Assembly (NCBI GenBank): GCA_913063495.1
Contig: CAJXXT010000024.1
Coordinates: 1 to 40,320, forward strand
Length of the DNA: 40,320 nucleotides
Source: an uncultured Gammaproteobacteria bacterium
Lineage (GTDB): Bacteria; Pseudomonadota; Gammaproteobacteria; Pseudomonadales; Ketobacteraceae
Direction of reading: 5' to 3'
The notes under the pieces were generated by a model. It was not told where the DNA came from, made no database searches, and saw only the letters and a program-made list of their open reading frames with translations. The first letter of the stretch is position 1, and each line of letters starts with the position of its first letter. A program made the translations under genes and the position numbers. Shown here piece after piece: positions 26,324 through 35,453 of this stretch.

Positions 26324-26358
26324 AAGCTAACATGATCTTGAATAAAAGAGGTTAGCTT
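26324..26358. promoter_or_regulatory. Inverted repeat in the toxin-like/LysR intergenic region
   Basis: AAGCTAAC (26324-26331) and GTTAGCTT (26351-26358) are perfect inverted repeats 19 bases apart, in the 114-bp gap between the divergent genes. This is the usual place for a LysR-type regulator site, although the classical T-N11-A core is not obvious within the arms. Confidence 0.5.
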
Positions 26359-26416
26359 TACCTCCATAAAAAATACACCTACCATTAACGAACGCTATGT
26401 TTATTAAAATAGAACA

Positions 26417-27340
26417 ATGAATATCAATTATCTTCGCCATATGGTGGTCTTCTCTCAGGTTGTTGATGAGGGAGGAATCAGTTTGGCGGCCAAAAAATTG
26501 AATGTATCTAAATCCGTAGTGAGCCAGCAATTAAAAGCATTAGAGAATGAGCTTGGGGTAACGCTGATACTTAGAAATACACGTTCACAAAAACTTACCA
26601 CAGCCGGTGAAAGGTTTTATGAACATTGCACTTCACTTAATAATATAGTGACAACGGCTTGGGATGAAGCAAGGGAAAGGCAAGGGTTACTATTAGGCAA
26701 GATTAGCGTCAGCTCTCCTAACGCATTGATTGAGCCTGTGGTAGCTCCGGCACTGGGAAAGCTAGTGGAAAAGCATGTAGGTATAACGCCGACCTTGTTA
26801 GGCGATGATCAACGGGTAGGTATAATAAATAAAGGCATCCACGTTGCAATTCGGGTTGGCGATATGCCAAACAGTGAATACAAACAACGTAAAATTGGTG
26901 AATTTCGCGACGTTCTTTGTGCTAGCCCAGCCTACGTGGCCAAGTATGCTATTGATCAGGCAACTCTGCTCTCACAAAAGGGAGAAGAAATAAAAGTTAA
27001 TTATATCGCTAATAGTTGGCAGGGGAGCCATATCACTCATCTCATGAGTTCGAAAAAAAAGGGCAAGTCTGTGAAATTGAAATTTTCGGCCAATCGCATG
27101 TGCAATTCATTGCCCGCTGTTATCGAGATGGCTTGCGCTGGCTGCGGCTTCGCCTATATTCCGAATTTCACCTTCAATGAATATCGGCTAGCGGGTAAGT
27201 TAATCGAAGTCATGCCTGATTATCTCGGTGAAATCGCCCCTGTTTACGCGGTGCATGCTTATGTCGGCAAAATGCCAAATATTGCAAAAGTTACCATTGA
27301 TGCAATACAGCAGCAGATGGCAAATTTGACTTCGTGTTGA
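26417..27340 (+). CDS. LysR-family transcriptional regulator
   Basis: 307 residues. An N-terminal winged helix-turn-helix (1-60: VVFSQVVDEGGISLAAKKLN, VSKSVVSQQLKALENELGV, LILRNTRSQKLTTAGERFYE) is followed by a two-lobe effector-binding domain with the strand LLLGKISVSSPNALIEPVVA at about 92-111. Position 43-49 (SQQLKAL) is the recognition helix. The subgroup with IxVSSP and IPNFTF wording resembles CrgA/AaeR-like regulators. It is divergent from the repeat/toxin-like gene and may control it through the inverted repeat between them. The stop is directly followed by a foreign-looking open frame. Confidence 0.9.
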   Translation: MNINYLRHMVVFSQVVDEGGISLAAKKLNVSKSVVSQQLKALENELGVTLILRNTRSQKLTTAGERFYEHCTSLNNIVTTAWDEARERQGLLLGKISVSSPNALIEPVVAPALGKLVEKHVGITPTLLGDDQRVGIINKGIHVAIRVGDMPNSEYKQRKIGEFRDVLCASPAYVAKYAIDQATLLSQKGEEIKVNYIANSWQGSHITHLMSSKKKGKSVKLKFSANRMCNSLPAVIEMACAGCGFAYIPNFTFNEYRLAGKLIEVMPDYLGEIAPVYAVHAYVGKMPNIAKVTIDAIQQQMANLTSC

Positions 27341-27813
27341 ACATCGCTGACCCTACAGATACGGCGAACACGACTATCGTGATTAGCTATGCGCAGATGA
27401 ACGCCTATACGGGAATGTATGGCGCAAACCCGCATTATACCATCAACGGCGGTTCACTCGAAAAACTGTCGAACGATGTTTATGGCTGGATTGTTGGTGA
27501 TCTGCTGGCCGGTATGAATTACGGCTTTCCAGGCAGCACGACTCCGGTTCCGAGCGAGAAAGGCAAAACAATGGGCGACCTGCCGTCTCAGCAGTGGTTC
27601 GGCATCGCCAAGGCTAACCCGAGTGTTCAGTTTGGTGGCGCACAGTCCAATAGTGACTACTACAACACCTATGCGGCAGCCAATCTACCGCTGACGATGG
27701 CATACGGTTTCGCATTCACCGACCGTCTTGGCGACGTCCTGATCCATTACCAGCCAGGCGGACCTAGCGACCATCCGAGCTATCTGCAAATCACTATCCT
27801 GAGCGACAGCTGA
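27334..27813 (+). pseudogene. 3' fragment of a foreign gene (possibly GH64/thaumatin-like fold)
   Basis: The frame opens only at GTG 27334, overlapping the last codons of the LysR gene, and has no ribosome binding site, so it looks like the 3' part of a longer gene joined here. From about 27340 codon use turns to G/C at third positions (for example runs of GGC, AAC, CCG), unlike the neighbours. The 159 residues include NPHYTINGGSLEKLSNDVYG, WIVGDLLAGMNYGFPGS and MAYGFAFTDRLGDVLIHYQP, followed by a closing strand YLQITILSD. The last part weakly recalls the C-terminal AYxFpxDDx...LxIxI segment of beta-1,3-glucanase/thaumatin-like proteins. A hairpin terminator follows at once. Product identity is uncertain. 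Confidence 0.45.
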
Positions 27814-27836
27814 GGGAATCTGAACGCAAAAAACAC

Positions 27837-27874
27837 GGAGGACGGTCGATCCAGTTGGCCCGTCCGCCCTTTTG
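27837..27874 (+). terminator. Rho-independent terminator of the foreign fragment
   Basis: GGAGGACGG (27837-27845) pairs with CCGTCCGCC (27860-27868) with one A-C mismatch and a 14-base loop, followed by CTTTTGTTC. The GC-rich stem differs from other terminators in the window and appears to have come with the fragment at 27340-27813. Confidence 0.75.
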
Positions 27875-27876
27875 TT

Positions 27877-28095
27877 CTACGGGAAAGTGACTTGGTGACA
27901 TATTGACTTGATGATCATTGGATATTCGATGCAGCGGTTCAACGCCTCGACAATGATCTTGATCGAACCAGTGCAACGGCTACAGATTGTGCCAAGAGTA
28001 AGCGCTTTAGGCAACAAATTGTTAGCTCCATACTTATTGGGGTTCCGTCGCATCTGACACAGCAAACCGGTAAACTCGGTCGTTTGATGCCTAAG
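27877..28095 (-). pseudogene. Possible C-terminal remnant of an IS91-type transposase
   Basis: The minus strand is open from about 28095 to a stop at 27877 and encodes MRRNPNKYGANNLLPKALTL, then GTICSRCTGSIKIIV and CIEYPMIIKSICHQV. IS91-family transposases end with a CxxCGGxIKIIAxIEDPxVIxKIL segment, and the order here (CSRCTGSIKIIV ... CIEYPMIIKSI) fits it with a five-residue insertion. No start or upstream domain is left. The rest of the gap to 28192 holds nothing recognisable. The assignment rests on a short motif and is tentative. Confidence 0.38.
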
Positions 28096-28192
28096 GCGGC
28101 ATTTTTATGATCAATTTCAAGGGCTATTGTTATCCACCATCAGTCATTCTGGAATGCGTACGCTTGGCCCCACACTTGTGAACAAAAAAATT

Positions 28193-28969
28193 CTAAAACC
28201 TATAAATATAACCAACCCCAATTTCCGTGGTGCTATCTCGATCCACAATTGGGCTATCTTCAACTTCGCTCGAAAACTGAGTGTAGCCTGCTGACAGTTG
28301 AATCATGTGATTTTGATTGAGTGGGTAATTTGCCTCAATCGCTACTCCATAGTTGACACCTGCAGCGGGTTTATAAACAGCTCTCCCTGCTCGTGCATCT
28401 ACTTTTGAAACACCATAGAAATATTGGTTAACTTCCTCGCTATGCCACTCAAGCTCTATGGCTGGTTGGATCATCCATCGGCCAAGGTTAAATGTGTAAG
28501 CATATGCTAGCCCCACACGATACCCGTCATGCTTGCCGCTAATATCTGATGCCAGAGTGAGTTCTATCTCGCCCCACTCCGCCTCATATCCGGCCTCGAT
28601 CTGTCCAGAGATGACGTTGTCGAGATCCTCCATATCATCAAGTTCAGAGCCATCTCCTCGATCTAGATCACCAGCCTCGTCTAACCCAATGGATAGCGCA
28701 AAACTCCATTGCTCGTCACCGTAAAGATAAGCGCCCATACGGGGTCCCAACAGAAAGTAGCGACCCCACTCAATGCCGAAAAAAGGTAAGACCTCCAGGC
28801 CATCATCAGCATCTTCGTAGATCGACGTTTCATTAGAAGCTCCCAACCCTAGTATAAAACTTACGCCTTCTTCGTCATGATCGCCATCGTCTTCAGAACC
28901 ATCACTTGCATGTACACCGACGGCCAGTAGCATAACGACAGACCCAACCAACAATTGCCTAAGTAACAT
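28193..28969 (-). CDS. MipA/OmpV-family outer-membrane protein
   Basis: 258 residues with a signal peptide (1-22, cleavage after VHA) and the features of MipA/OmpV barrels: LEVLPFFGIEWGRYFLLGPR near the start, many two-residue alternating strands, and the C-terminal YKPAAGVNYGVAIEANYPLN, then DSPIVDRDSTTEIGVGYIYRF with the terminal Phe required for barrel assembly. The family includes scaffolds of murein hydrolases and porin-like proteins often placed next to efflux or two-component genes. The ATG at 28969 follows GAGGGG by seven bases; the in-frame TTG at 28984 would include that site and is rejected. A regulator box lies 48 bp upstream, matching the one before the efflux operon, so it is probably co-regulated. 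Confidence 0.85.
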   Translation of the reverse strand: MLLRQLLVGSVVMLLAVGVHASDGSEDDGDHDEEGVSFILGLGASNETSIYEDADDGLEVLPFFGIEWGRYFLLGPRMGAYLYGDEQWSFALSIGLDEAGDLDRGDGSELDDMEDLDNVISGQIEAGYEAEWGEIELTLASDISGKHDGYRVGLAYAYTFNLGRWMIQPAIELEWHSEEVNQYFYGVSKVDARAGRAVYKPAAGVNYGVAIEANYPLNQNHMIQLSAGYTQFSSEVEDSPIVDRDSTTEIGVGYIYRF

Positions 28970-29016
28970 ATTTTTACCCCTCAAATTTCATTTTGAGAGG
29001 TTATCTTAGATATAGG

Positions 29017-29038
29017 AAGGTGACTGGAAGGTGTACTC
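29017..29038 (-). promoter_or_regulatory. 11-bp direct-repeat box upstream of mipA-like gene
   Basis: AAGGTGACTGG (29017-29027) is followed by AAGGTGTACTC (29028-29038), a direct repeat with an 11-bp period, the geometry bound by OmpR/PhoB-type regulators. Its centre is about 58 bp before the ATG at 28969. GGTGACTGGAAGGTGT here differs at two of 16 positions from GGTAACTGCAAGGTGT at 36858-36873. Confidence 0.65.
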
Positions 29039-29061
29039 TGCTGATTAAAATAAAGGAATAT

Positions 29062-30393
29062 CTAAAGAAAATAGATGGCGCTGTAGCGGCCATTATCTCT
29101 TGCTTCAAATTCATAGCGCCAATTCAAGCGCTCACAGATTCGTTCGACAATTTCGAGCCCCAAACCAAAACCATAGTCACTATTCATCTCTGGGGGTTCT
29201 TGCGCAGAAGAAACGTTCTCATTGTCAACAACGACAGAGTTATCCGTCACGGTGATTCGTACCGTACCTTCCTGGGTGTACTGAAAGGCATTACGTATAA
29301 GGTTTGCTAAAACAATCTGGCAAAGTGTAATCGGCACATCAATGGTACTGGTAGCACGAATCAACTCGACTTTAACGGGCTTCGATTCAAGTAAGTAACG
29401 ATTATCATCAATCATTTCACTCGCTAGAGAACCTATATCGTTTGGGTGATTCTCTGGTTGCGATTCGTTATCCCTGTTGAGCCACAATAGCATTTCGGTA
29501 AGCTGTTGCATGTCTCGAACAGCGAAATTAAGCCGCTTTAACGTTTGCTGTTCTGATTCGCTAGTTTCTCTCAACTCTGCAAACCTCTCCAGTAGCTCGA
29601 TATTGCCAGACGCGATAGCGATTGGTGTCCTCAGTTCATGGCTAGCATGCTGCAAAAAGCGACTTTCTTTCTCGACCGACTGCGCGATTCGCTGAAAAGC
29701 CCCCTCAAGTCTATGTGCAATCATATTGAGTTCCTGATACGTGAAGTCAGGAATTGACTCTTCGATCTGATGTAGCGACAAATTTGCCGCCCAACTTGCA
29801 AGCTGATTCACGGGGCGTCCAATTTTGTGGATAAGAAAAGAAGCTAATACCGCAAATAATACTAAAATCACTAAAGCCATTAAAAATACAATGCCATCGC
29901 TGATATCTGATTGATGCATGACTTCTTCAGATGCGATGACCGACTGCGTCATATAAAGCCAATTTGTTTCATTGAGTTGATAGCTGTACAAAAAAATGAG
30001 TTCACAATTCAGGCCGCAAAGAGACTCGAAGTAGTCATCTGGTAGTTCAAAGTCAACGTCATCCTCATCTGCAAACGCTGCGAGCCCTTTGTGCTGAAAT
30101 GCACTTTCAGGAAACAGGCGCTTTATTTCATCAGGCAAATTTTCAATATTCAGGTAACTTGTTAGCCCCTGCCCACTGGGAAGTGGTGCGTCGCGATCTT
30201 GGACGTAGTTTTTGGCATAAATGGCTGCATGATTCCCAAGGTCAGCTTTCGTTAATAGGTTAACGCCAAATCGGAAGAAGAAGTCTGCTAATAAGGAGTA
30301 CAGTAGGACTAGAACGATGCCACTTCCGATGATCCACCAAAGCAATAGTTGCCGCAGGCTCGTTATTTTTTTGCCTTTAAGCCCCCTAATCAT
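29062..30393 (-). CDS. Sensor histidine kinase of the efflux operon
   Basis: A 443-residue inner-membrane kinase. Two membrane helices (about 12-38 and 167-189) enclose a periplasmic sensor region of some 125 residues that is very acidic (EDDVDFELPDDYFE, 110-123) and has two Cys (CGLNC, 126-130). HAMP-like sequence leads to the phosphoacceptor His252 in QHASHELRTP, then the ATPase domain with N-box ANLIRNAFQY and G-box GFGLGLEIVERI. The ATG at 30393 overlaps the stop of the response-regulator gene by eight bases, and is preferred to an earlier in-frame start. It is the last gene of the efflux operon. The acidic sensor could recognise cations or cationic peptides; that is inference. Confidence 0.92.
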   Translation of the reverse strand: MIRGLKGKKITSLRQLLLWWIIGSGIVLVLLYSLLADFFFRFGVNLLTKADLGNHAAIYAKNYVQDRDAPLPSGQGLTSYLNIENLPDEIKRLFPESAFQHKGLAAFADEDDVDFELPDDYFESLCGLNCELIFLYSYQLNETNWLYMTQSVIASEEVMHQSDISDGIVFLMALVILVLFAVLASFLIHKIGRPVNQLASWAANLSLHQIEESIPDFTYQELNMIAHRLEGAFQRIAQSVEKESRFLQHASHELRTPIAIASGNIELLERFAELRETSESEQQTLKRLNFAVRDMQQLTEMLLWLNRDNESQPENHPNDIGSLASEMIDDNRYLLESKPVKVELIRATSTIDVPITLCQIVLANLIRNAFQYTQEGTVRITVTDNSVVVDNENVSSAQEPPEMNSDYGFGLGLEIVERICERLNWRYEFEARDNGRYSAIYFL

Positions 30394-31063
30394 GCTCACC
30401 CCGTATGGCAAAACCATGATTTGGTATAGTTTGAATAAGGGGTCTTTTGAAGGGTTTGTCTAGCTGCTGGCGCAGTCGATACATGTGCACCTTAAGCATG
30501 TCGGTGTCGGGGGCTTCATCATCCCAGACTGCTTGAATCAATGTCTCCCTACTTACTACATTTGGCGAGTTGCGCATTAACGTAACAAGAATAATCCAAC
30601 CGGTTGGAGTGAGATCCAAGCGGCTCCCAGCTCTTGTTGCTTTTTTTGACAGAACATCAACAACCAAATCATCACACACGAGCTTTTTCGACTGCGAGCT
30701 ACGGCGATGCGCGAGCGCTCTGATTCGTGCGACTAACTCTTCCATCTGAAAGGGTTTCACCAAATAATCATCGGTGCCAACGTCAAAACCCGCCAATTTA
30801 TCTTCAAGAGAGTCTCTTGCGGTTAACATCAAAATGGGAATCTCTATACCCTGCTGACGTAAGGCATCGCAGACTTGGAGGCCGTTCATTTTAGGCAGAT
30901 TAATATCTAACAAAATGGCGTGGTATGTATTCTTCATTGCCAAATTCAACCCAGCACGACCATTAGCAGCATAATCACAGCCAATGTTCTCCATTTCGAG
31001 GTAAGTCGCAATGGTCTCCGCTAGCGCGTTGTTGTCTTCCACCAATAAGGCTTGAATAGTCAT
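30386..31063 (-). CDS. OmpR-family response regulator
   Basis: A 225-residue DNA-binding response regulator. Receiver domain 1-115 with acidic pocket Glu9/Asp10, phosphoacceptor Asp53 (LLDINLPKMNG), Thr81 and Lys103 (LVKPF); winged-helix effector domain about 125-222 ending LIQTIPNHGFAIRG, the usual OmpR/QseB-type signature. The ATG at 31063 overlaps the RND stop as ATGA; the upstream in-frame start at 31084 would lie inside the RND gene. It probably binds the 11-bp direct repeats upstream of the outer-membrane-factor and mipA-like genes, making the operon autoregulated. Confidence 0.94.
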   Translation of the reverse strand: MTIQALLVEDNNALAETIATYLEMENIGCDYAANGRAGLNLAMKNTYHAILLDINLPKMNGLQVCDALRQQGIEIPILMLTARDSLEDKLAGFDVGTDDYLVKPFQMEELVARIRALAHRRSSQSKKLVCDDLVVDVLSKKATRAGSRLDLTPTGWIILVTLMRNSPNVVSRETLIQAVWDDEAPDTDMLKVHMYRLRQQLDKPFKRPLIQTIPNHGFAIRGEHD

Positions 31064-34000
31064 ATACTTGGGACCTTCCACCACAGCTTCAGTTCACTCG
31101 ATGGCCGTTTAACAAGCCGCGATACATCTGATGTAATCATTAATAGCACAGGGATGAGCACCAGGCTAATAAGCGTGGCAAAACTAATTCCATAGGCTAG
31201 AGATGTCGCAGCTGGAATCAAAAACTGTGCCTGCTCGGACGTTTCCTGTAACAACGACGCTAATCCTAGGCAGGTCGTCAAAGACGTCAGTAATATCGCC
31301 CTCATGCGTTGACTCCCTGCTTCGACAATAGCGACCTGGATATCCATTCCTTCGCTTCGCAATTCATTAAAGCGATTTACCAGAAGAAGGCTGTCATTCA
31401 CCACGACACCGCTAAGCGCTAGAATGCCATTGATAGACAAGATGCTAATTGCTAGGTCGTTGTGCCAGTGGCCAAGCACGGCACCGACCACGCCAAAAGG
31501 AATGGCCGCCATAATCACCAAGGGCTGCCAATAGGATTTCAGAGGGATCGCAACGAGAATGTAGATGAGGAACAGGGAGAAACCGAAGATCTGGACTAAT
31601 GATTGAGAGCTCTCTTTTTCTTCCGCGTCGTCACCATCGCTAACTATTCTAATATCGGGATACTGCTTTAGAATTTGCGGAAATAAACGCTCTTCAAGCG
31701 CTTCCATTACGACGTCCGATTCAATGACCAGCTCATTGATATCTGCTGTAGTTGTGGCTGTTCGGTAACCATCAGTTCGATTGATTTCCGTGACGGTCTG
31801 TTCTTGTTGAATATTTGCCACACTTAACAAAGATACAATCTCCCCCTCTGGTGTTCGAATTCGGGCATTTTGTAGACTGGTAAGATCCTGGCGTTGGTTG
31901 GCGGGATAGCGCACACGAACGCTCACTTCGTCCTTCCCACGCTGAATTCGCTGAACCTCTGTGCCATAAAAACTTTGTTTTATCTGGCTCGCTAGATTTT
32001 CAGTAGACAGTCCTAGTGCTCGTCCCTCTTCCGTTAAATCAAAGGTAATCTGCGGATAGCCTGCTTCAAGGTTATTAGTAATATTCTCGACGCCTTCAAA
32101 CTGTTGAAGAAAAGCATCGAGTTGCGCCGTCGCGTCAGCGAGATGACCCACCTTATCGGACATTAGGTTGAGTACAAAGTCACCGTCGTCTTCATCCTCC
32201 ATCATGACGAGTAGCTTCTTTAGCCCTTCTTGATCTCGTAATTCCTTATTAAGCCTTGCCGCAATCTCTGGAGTATAGATATCTCGATCTTCTCTTGGAC
32301 TCAGTTCTAAACTAACGTGACCACTAGTATCGTTCTCCGTCAAGATATAATACCGCGAAATGATTTTTTCTGACTCGGGGTTTTGTAACTGCCATTCTTG
32401 GTTCAGTCTATTGATGACATCTTCGATCCGCCCAGCCTGTTGATGCACGGTGTCGTAGCCAATACCTTGTTCCGCCGTGTAAGAGATCGTGATCGTTTCT
32501 TCAGGAATATCTGGGAAAAAGCTAAAACCGACTTTTCCACTAGGAACCATTCCCACCACGAGTACAAAGAAGGAAAGGAACAAACACAAAGAAGTGTAAC
32601 GATAGTGCAAGGCATAGCGAATAAAAGGCTGGTAAGCATTATGCTTAATACGATCCAAAAGGGTATCTGCCTTTAATTGTAAGGCTGTAAAAGCGCGGCT
32701 GAAAGGGTTGTTACTTTGGATTCTATGGGTATTGAGATGGGCTAAATGAGCAGGCAAAATGAGCTTGGACTCGATAAGCGAAAACATCAGGCAGGCAGTG
32801 CACACCAAGGCAAACTGAGCGAATAACGTACCTAACTCACCTTCTACCAAGGACAAGGGGTAGAAGGCGGCAACAGTGGTTAGCAGACCAAATACGGTAG
32901 GTAAGGCAACGCGTTTGACACCAGCAATCGTCGCTTCAACACTATCCCCGGCATTATCACCCAAACTATCCCCCATTTGTTTTTGCGCTGTATAAATACT
33001 TTCTCCGATAACAACGGCGTCATCTACCAAAATCCCGAGTACCAACACAAATCCAAAAGTCGTTAGTTGATTTAATGTGAGGTCCCAAAAGCTTTCTCCC
33101 ATCAAGAGTAGCCCCCCAGCGAAGCACACTGGGAGCCCCATGGCGACCCAGAATGCGACTTTTATATTAAGAAAGATAGACAGCACTAGCATGACAAGCG
33201 CGATACCGATCACGCCGTTTTCAATGATTAAGTTGAGCCGCTCAAGCATATTGGCGCTTTGATCCCACCAGAGATTAAGTTGAATGTTTGAGGGTTGCCG
33301 TTCACTGTGTTGCCAGAGCGTTACCAAGTTTTTGGCTTCATTAGCGATCTCAACGATATCGTCATCTCGATCTACGATCACTTCGAAGTTAATTGCCCGT
33401 TTGTTTTGATACCGCGAAAGGATATAAGGTGTCTCTTCATAACCATCTGTGATGGTGGCTACATCCCCTAATGTCAATAAGCTTCCATCTGAATTCATTC
33501 TGAGTACGATTTCAGAGAACTCCGACCCTTTGTAACGCTGCTTATCCGCTTTAAGATAGATGTTTCCGTAGCGTGAGCGAAGCTCTCCATTGGTCTCGCT
33601 CAACGATTCAGCCCTGATTATTGCAGCCACGTCAGCTAGCGTTAGATCATGTGCTTGAAGACGATGCTCATCCAGCTCTATTGCAATTTCCGGTGTTCTC
33701 CACCCTGACATATTCACTTTCTGAACACTCGGCAATGCCAGTAGCGCTTTTTCAAAGCGTCTAGCGTAGTCTTGAAGGTCTCTTTGTTCCACGTCGCCAT
33801 AGGCGGCTATCCATAGTGCATCCTCTTCCCACAATTGTTGAGAAATCACTGGTTGTTCTGCTAACTCGGGAAAGCTTGAGACGCCATCAATCTGGTTCTT
33901 AATATCGGCACTAAGACGATCGAGATCATATCCGCTAGTTCGTTCAACTTGTATTGACACACCATTTGCCGTAGTGGCAGAGCTAATGCGCTTGATGCCC

Positions 34001-34245
34001 GGCACTCCCTGAAGGGCTTCCTCAATTTTGATCGCCACGCCCTCTTCCACTTGTCGAACATCCCCACTTTCATAGGATACGTCTATCGTCACTGTTGATG
34101 GGCTAATGCTTGGGAAACCTTCTATACGCAATTCAACAGCAGTCGCTACGCCCGCAAGCAGTATCACAAGCATTAACAAGTTGGCTGCTACAGGATTCAT
34201 AGCAAACCAAGCAATCATTCCAGAATTGATCGATTCTTTCCTCAT
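31060..34245 (-). CDS. RND efflux pump (inner-membrane permease)
   Basis: The proton-driven component of a tripartite efflux pump, 1061 residues, with the expected two halves each of a membrane helix, a large periplasmic loop and six helices (first block 340-560, second 870-1050). TM4 carries the proton-relay pair Asp408-Asp409 (GILVDDAVVIGE). In TM10, where drug pumps such as AcrB have a Lys in GxxxKNAIL, this protein reads GVVVNDSLLLV, so the relay Lys is Asn, as in a subset of RND pumps. The start overlaps the membrane-fusion-protein stop (ATGA, 34242-34245) and the stop overlaps the regulator start. Substrates are unknown; the heavy-metal signature is absent, so a drug, bile or lipid export role is more likely. 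Confidence 0.94.
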   Translation of the reverse strand: MRKESINSGMIAWFAMNPVAANLLMLVILLAGVATAVELRIEGFPSISPSTVTIDVSYESGDVRQVEEGVAIKIEEALQGVPGIKRISSATTANGVSIQVERTSGYDLDRLSADIKNQIDGVSSFPELAEQPVISQQLWEEDALWIAAYGDVEQRDLQDYARRFEKALLALPSVQKVNMSGWRTPEIAIELDEHRLQAHDLTLADVAAIIRAESLSETNGELRSRYGNIYLKADKQRYKGSEFSEIVLRMNSDGSLLTLGDVATITDGYEETPYILSRYQNKRAINFEVIVDRDDDIVEIANEAKNLVTLWQHSERQPSNIQLNLWWDQSANMLERLNLIIENGVIGIALVMLVLSIFLNIKVAFWVAMGLPVCFAGGLLLMGESFWDLTLNQLTTFGFVLVLGILVDDAVVIGESIYTAQKQMGDSLGDNAGDSVEATIAGVKRVALPTVFGLLTTVAAFYPLSLVEGELGTLFAQFALVCTACLMFSLIESKLILPAHLAHLNTHRIQSNNPFSRAFTALQLKADTLLDRIKHNAYQPFIRYALHYRYTSLCLFLSFFVLVVGMVPSGKVGFSFFPDIPEETITISYTAEQGIGYDTVHQQAGRIEDVINRLNQEWQLQNPESEKIISRYYILTENDTSGHVSLELSPREDRDIYTPEIAARLNKELRDQEGLKKLLVMMEDEDDGDFVLNLMSDKVGHLADATAQLDAFLQQFEGVENITNNLEAGYPQITFDLTEEGRALGLSTENLASQIKQSFYGTEVQRIQRGKDEVSVRVRYPANQRQDLTSLQNARIRTPEGEIVSLLSVANIQQEQTVTEINRTDGYRTATTTADINELVIESDVVMEALEERLFPQILKQYPDIRIVSDGDDAEEKESSQSLVQIFGFSLFLIYILVAIPLKSYWQPLVIMAAIPFGVVGAVLGHWHNDLAISILSINGILALSGVVVNDSLLLVNRFNELRSEGMDIQVAIVEAGSQRMRAILLTSLTTCLGLASLLQETSEQAQFLIPAATSLAYGISFATLISLVLIPVLLMITSDVSRLVKRPSSELKLWWKVPSI

Positions 34246-35453
34246 CTGCCAGTAACCTCTTGCGAATACATCGGTTCAACAGATTGTCCAGCAACAAAAG
34301 ACGCGTTGGGAGTGACCAGTACATTCATTCCCATGTAGTTTTGGTTTTCTATTTTCCCAAAAGGATTATTTATGTAGAGGATGCCCTGTTTTTGGAAAGC
34401 AATTTTTGCGGAAAAACGTGAAAGTTTTTCTTGATCTGTAACGAACCAAATCTCACCATTACTAGAAAGGCTTCTAGCCGGTATCGCAAACAAGCCATCT
34501 AACGTAACACCGGGAAACGTGACAGAAAGAAAAGTCCCTGGCAATAGTGGCTTTGCGGACTCATACGGTTGGAAGACACTCACGACGATACTTCGTTGGC
34601 GGGTGTTTCTATCAATATGGCGATCAACATGGGTTACTTCACCTCGCCATCGGTGCCCCTCGGTGTTAGTTAATATGATATTATTCTGCCCTATCATGCT
34701 GTCTGCTTTAGGCAAGAGGTTCCAGCGGTTTATAGGCAAGCTAACCTGGATGTCAACACGGTCAAGGCTGTAGATAGTCGCTACCTTGTCACCGGCCTGG
34801 ACATACTGCCCTGGCGTCACATGCCGATTGACAATAATCGATTCAAATGGCGCTCTAATTTGCGTGTGATCGAGATCCCGTATAGCCGCTTTCAGCATGG
34901 CCTTCGACTGATCGACCCTTGCTTGTGCGACTGCCTTCTGTGGCTTACGTAGAAGAAGCGACGAGGCTTTCCCTCCTTGGCTTGCTCCCAGACCCGCTCT
35001 CAACCACTCCTCCCCCGCTCGCTCAGCTTCCCGCCGTTCCTGTTGATATGCAAGATTGGCTTCGGCAAGCGAGAGTGACGCTGCCGCTTTTTGTTGCTGG
35101 TACTGAATAGGATCTATTGCCGCCATAACCTGGCCAGGCATCATACGCTGGCCTCTTTCCAGCTCAGTATCAACACGAATCAAGGTACCTGTGACCTGTG
35201 CCCTTAACGTCAGCTCAAAGTGCGGTTTTGCCTCACCATGAGCTTGCACGGTTGTTTGGTGTGGCTCTGACATAATTTCCATCACATTGACTCTAGGGAA
35301 GCTCTCTGCCTCCGCTTTGATAGTCGGAGGTGCCTGGTTATCAATCGCATGACTGGTATAAATCACAGCGACCGGGAGAGAAAGAAAAGCAATTGTGCTA
35401 ACAAGTACCTTGCGTGTTAAAAATTTTTTGATAAAACGAGAGGCCATGATCAT
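34242..35453 (-). CDS. RND efflux membrane fusion protein (periplasmic adaptor)
   Basis: Links the RND pump to the outer-membrane factor. 403 residues: a single N-terminal membrane anchor (about 15-33), first barrel-sandwich half RAQVTGTLIRVDTELERGQR, a helical hairpin about 105-180 (SLAEANLAYQQERREAERAG), second lipoyl half IRAPFESIIVNRHVTPGQYV, then beta-barrel and membrane-proximal domains to the end. Length and domain order fit the HlyD/AcrA family. The ATG at 35453 overlaps the preceding stop as ATGA (35450-35453), so translation is probably coupled; Met3 is an alternative start. Confidence 0.93.
   Translation of the reverse strand: MIMASRFIKKFLTRKVLVSTIAFLSLPVAVIYTSHAIDNQAPPTIKAEAESFPRVNVMEIMSEPHQTTVQAHGEAKPHFELTLRAQVTGTLIRVDTELERGQRMMPGQVMAAIDPIQYQQQKAAASLSLAEANLAYQQERREAERAGEEWLRAGLGASQGGKASSLLLRKPQKAVAQARVDQSKAMLKAAIRDLDHTQIRAPFESIIVNRHVTPGQYVQAGDKVATIYSLDRVDIQVSLPINRWNLLPKADSMIGQNNIILTNTEGHRWRGEVTHVDRHIDRNTRQRSIVVSVFQPYESAKPLLPGTFLSVTFPGVTLDGLFAIPARSLSSNGEIWFVTDQEKLSRFSAKIAFQKQGILYINNPFGKIENQNYMGMNVLVTPNASFVAGQSVEPMYSQEVTGR

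Noticed and set aside
26282..26416. Search for a classical LysR T-N11-A site
   Set aside because: No convincing copy was found; only the 8-bp inverted repeat was kept.
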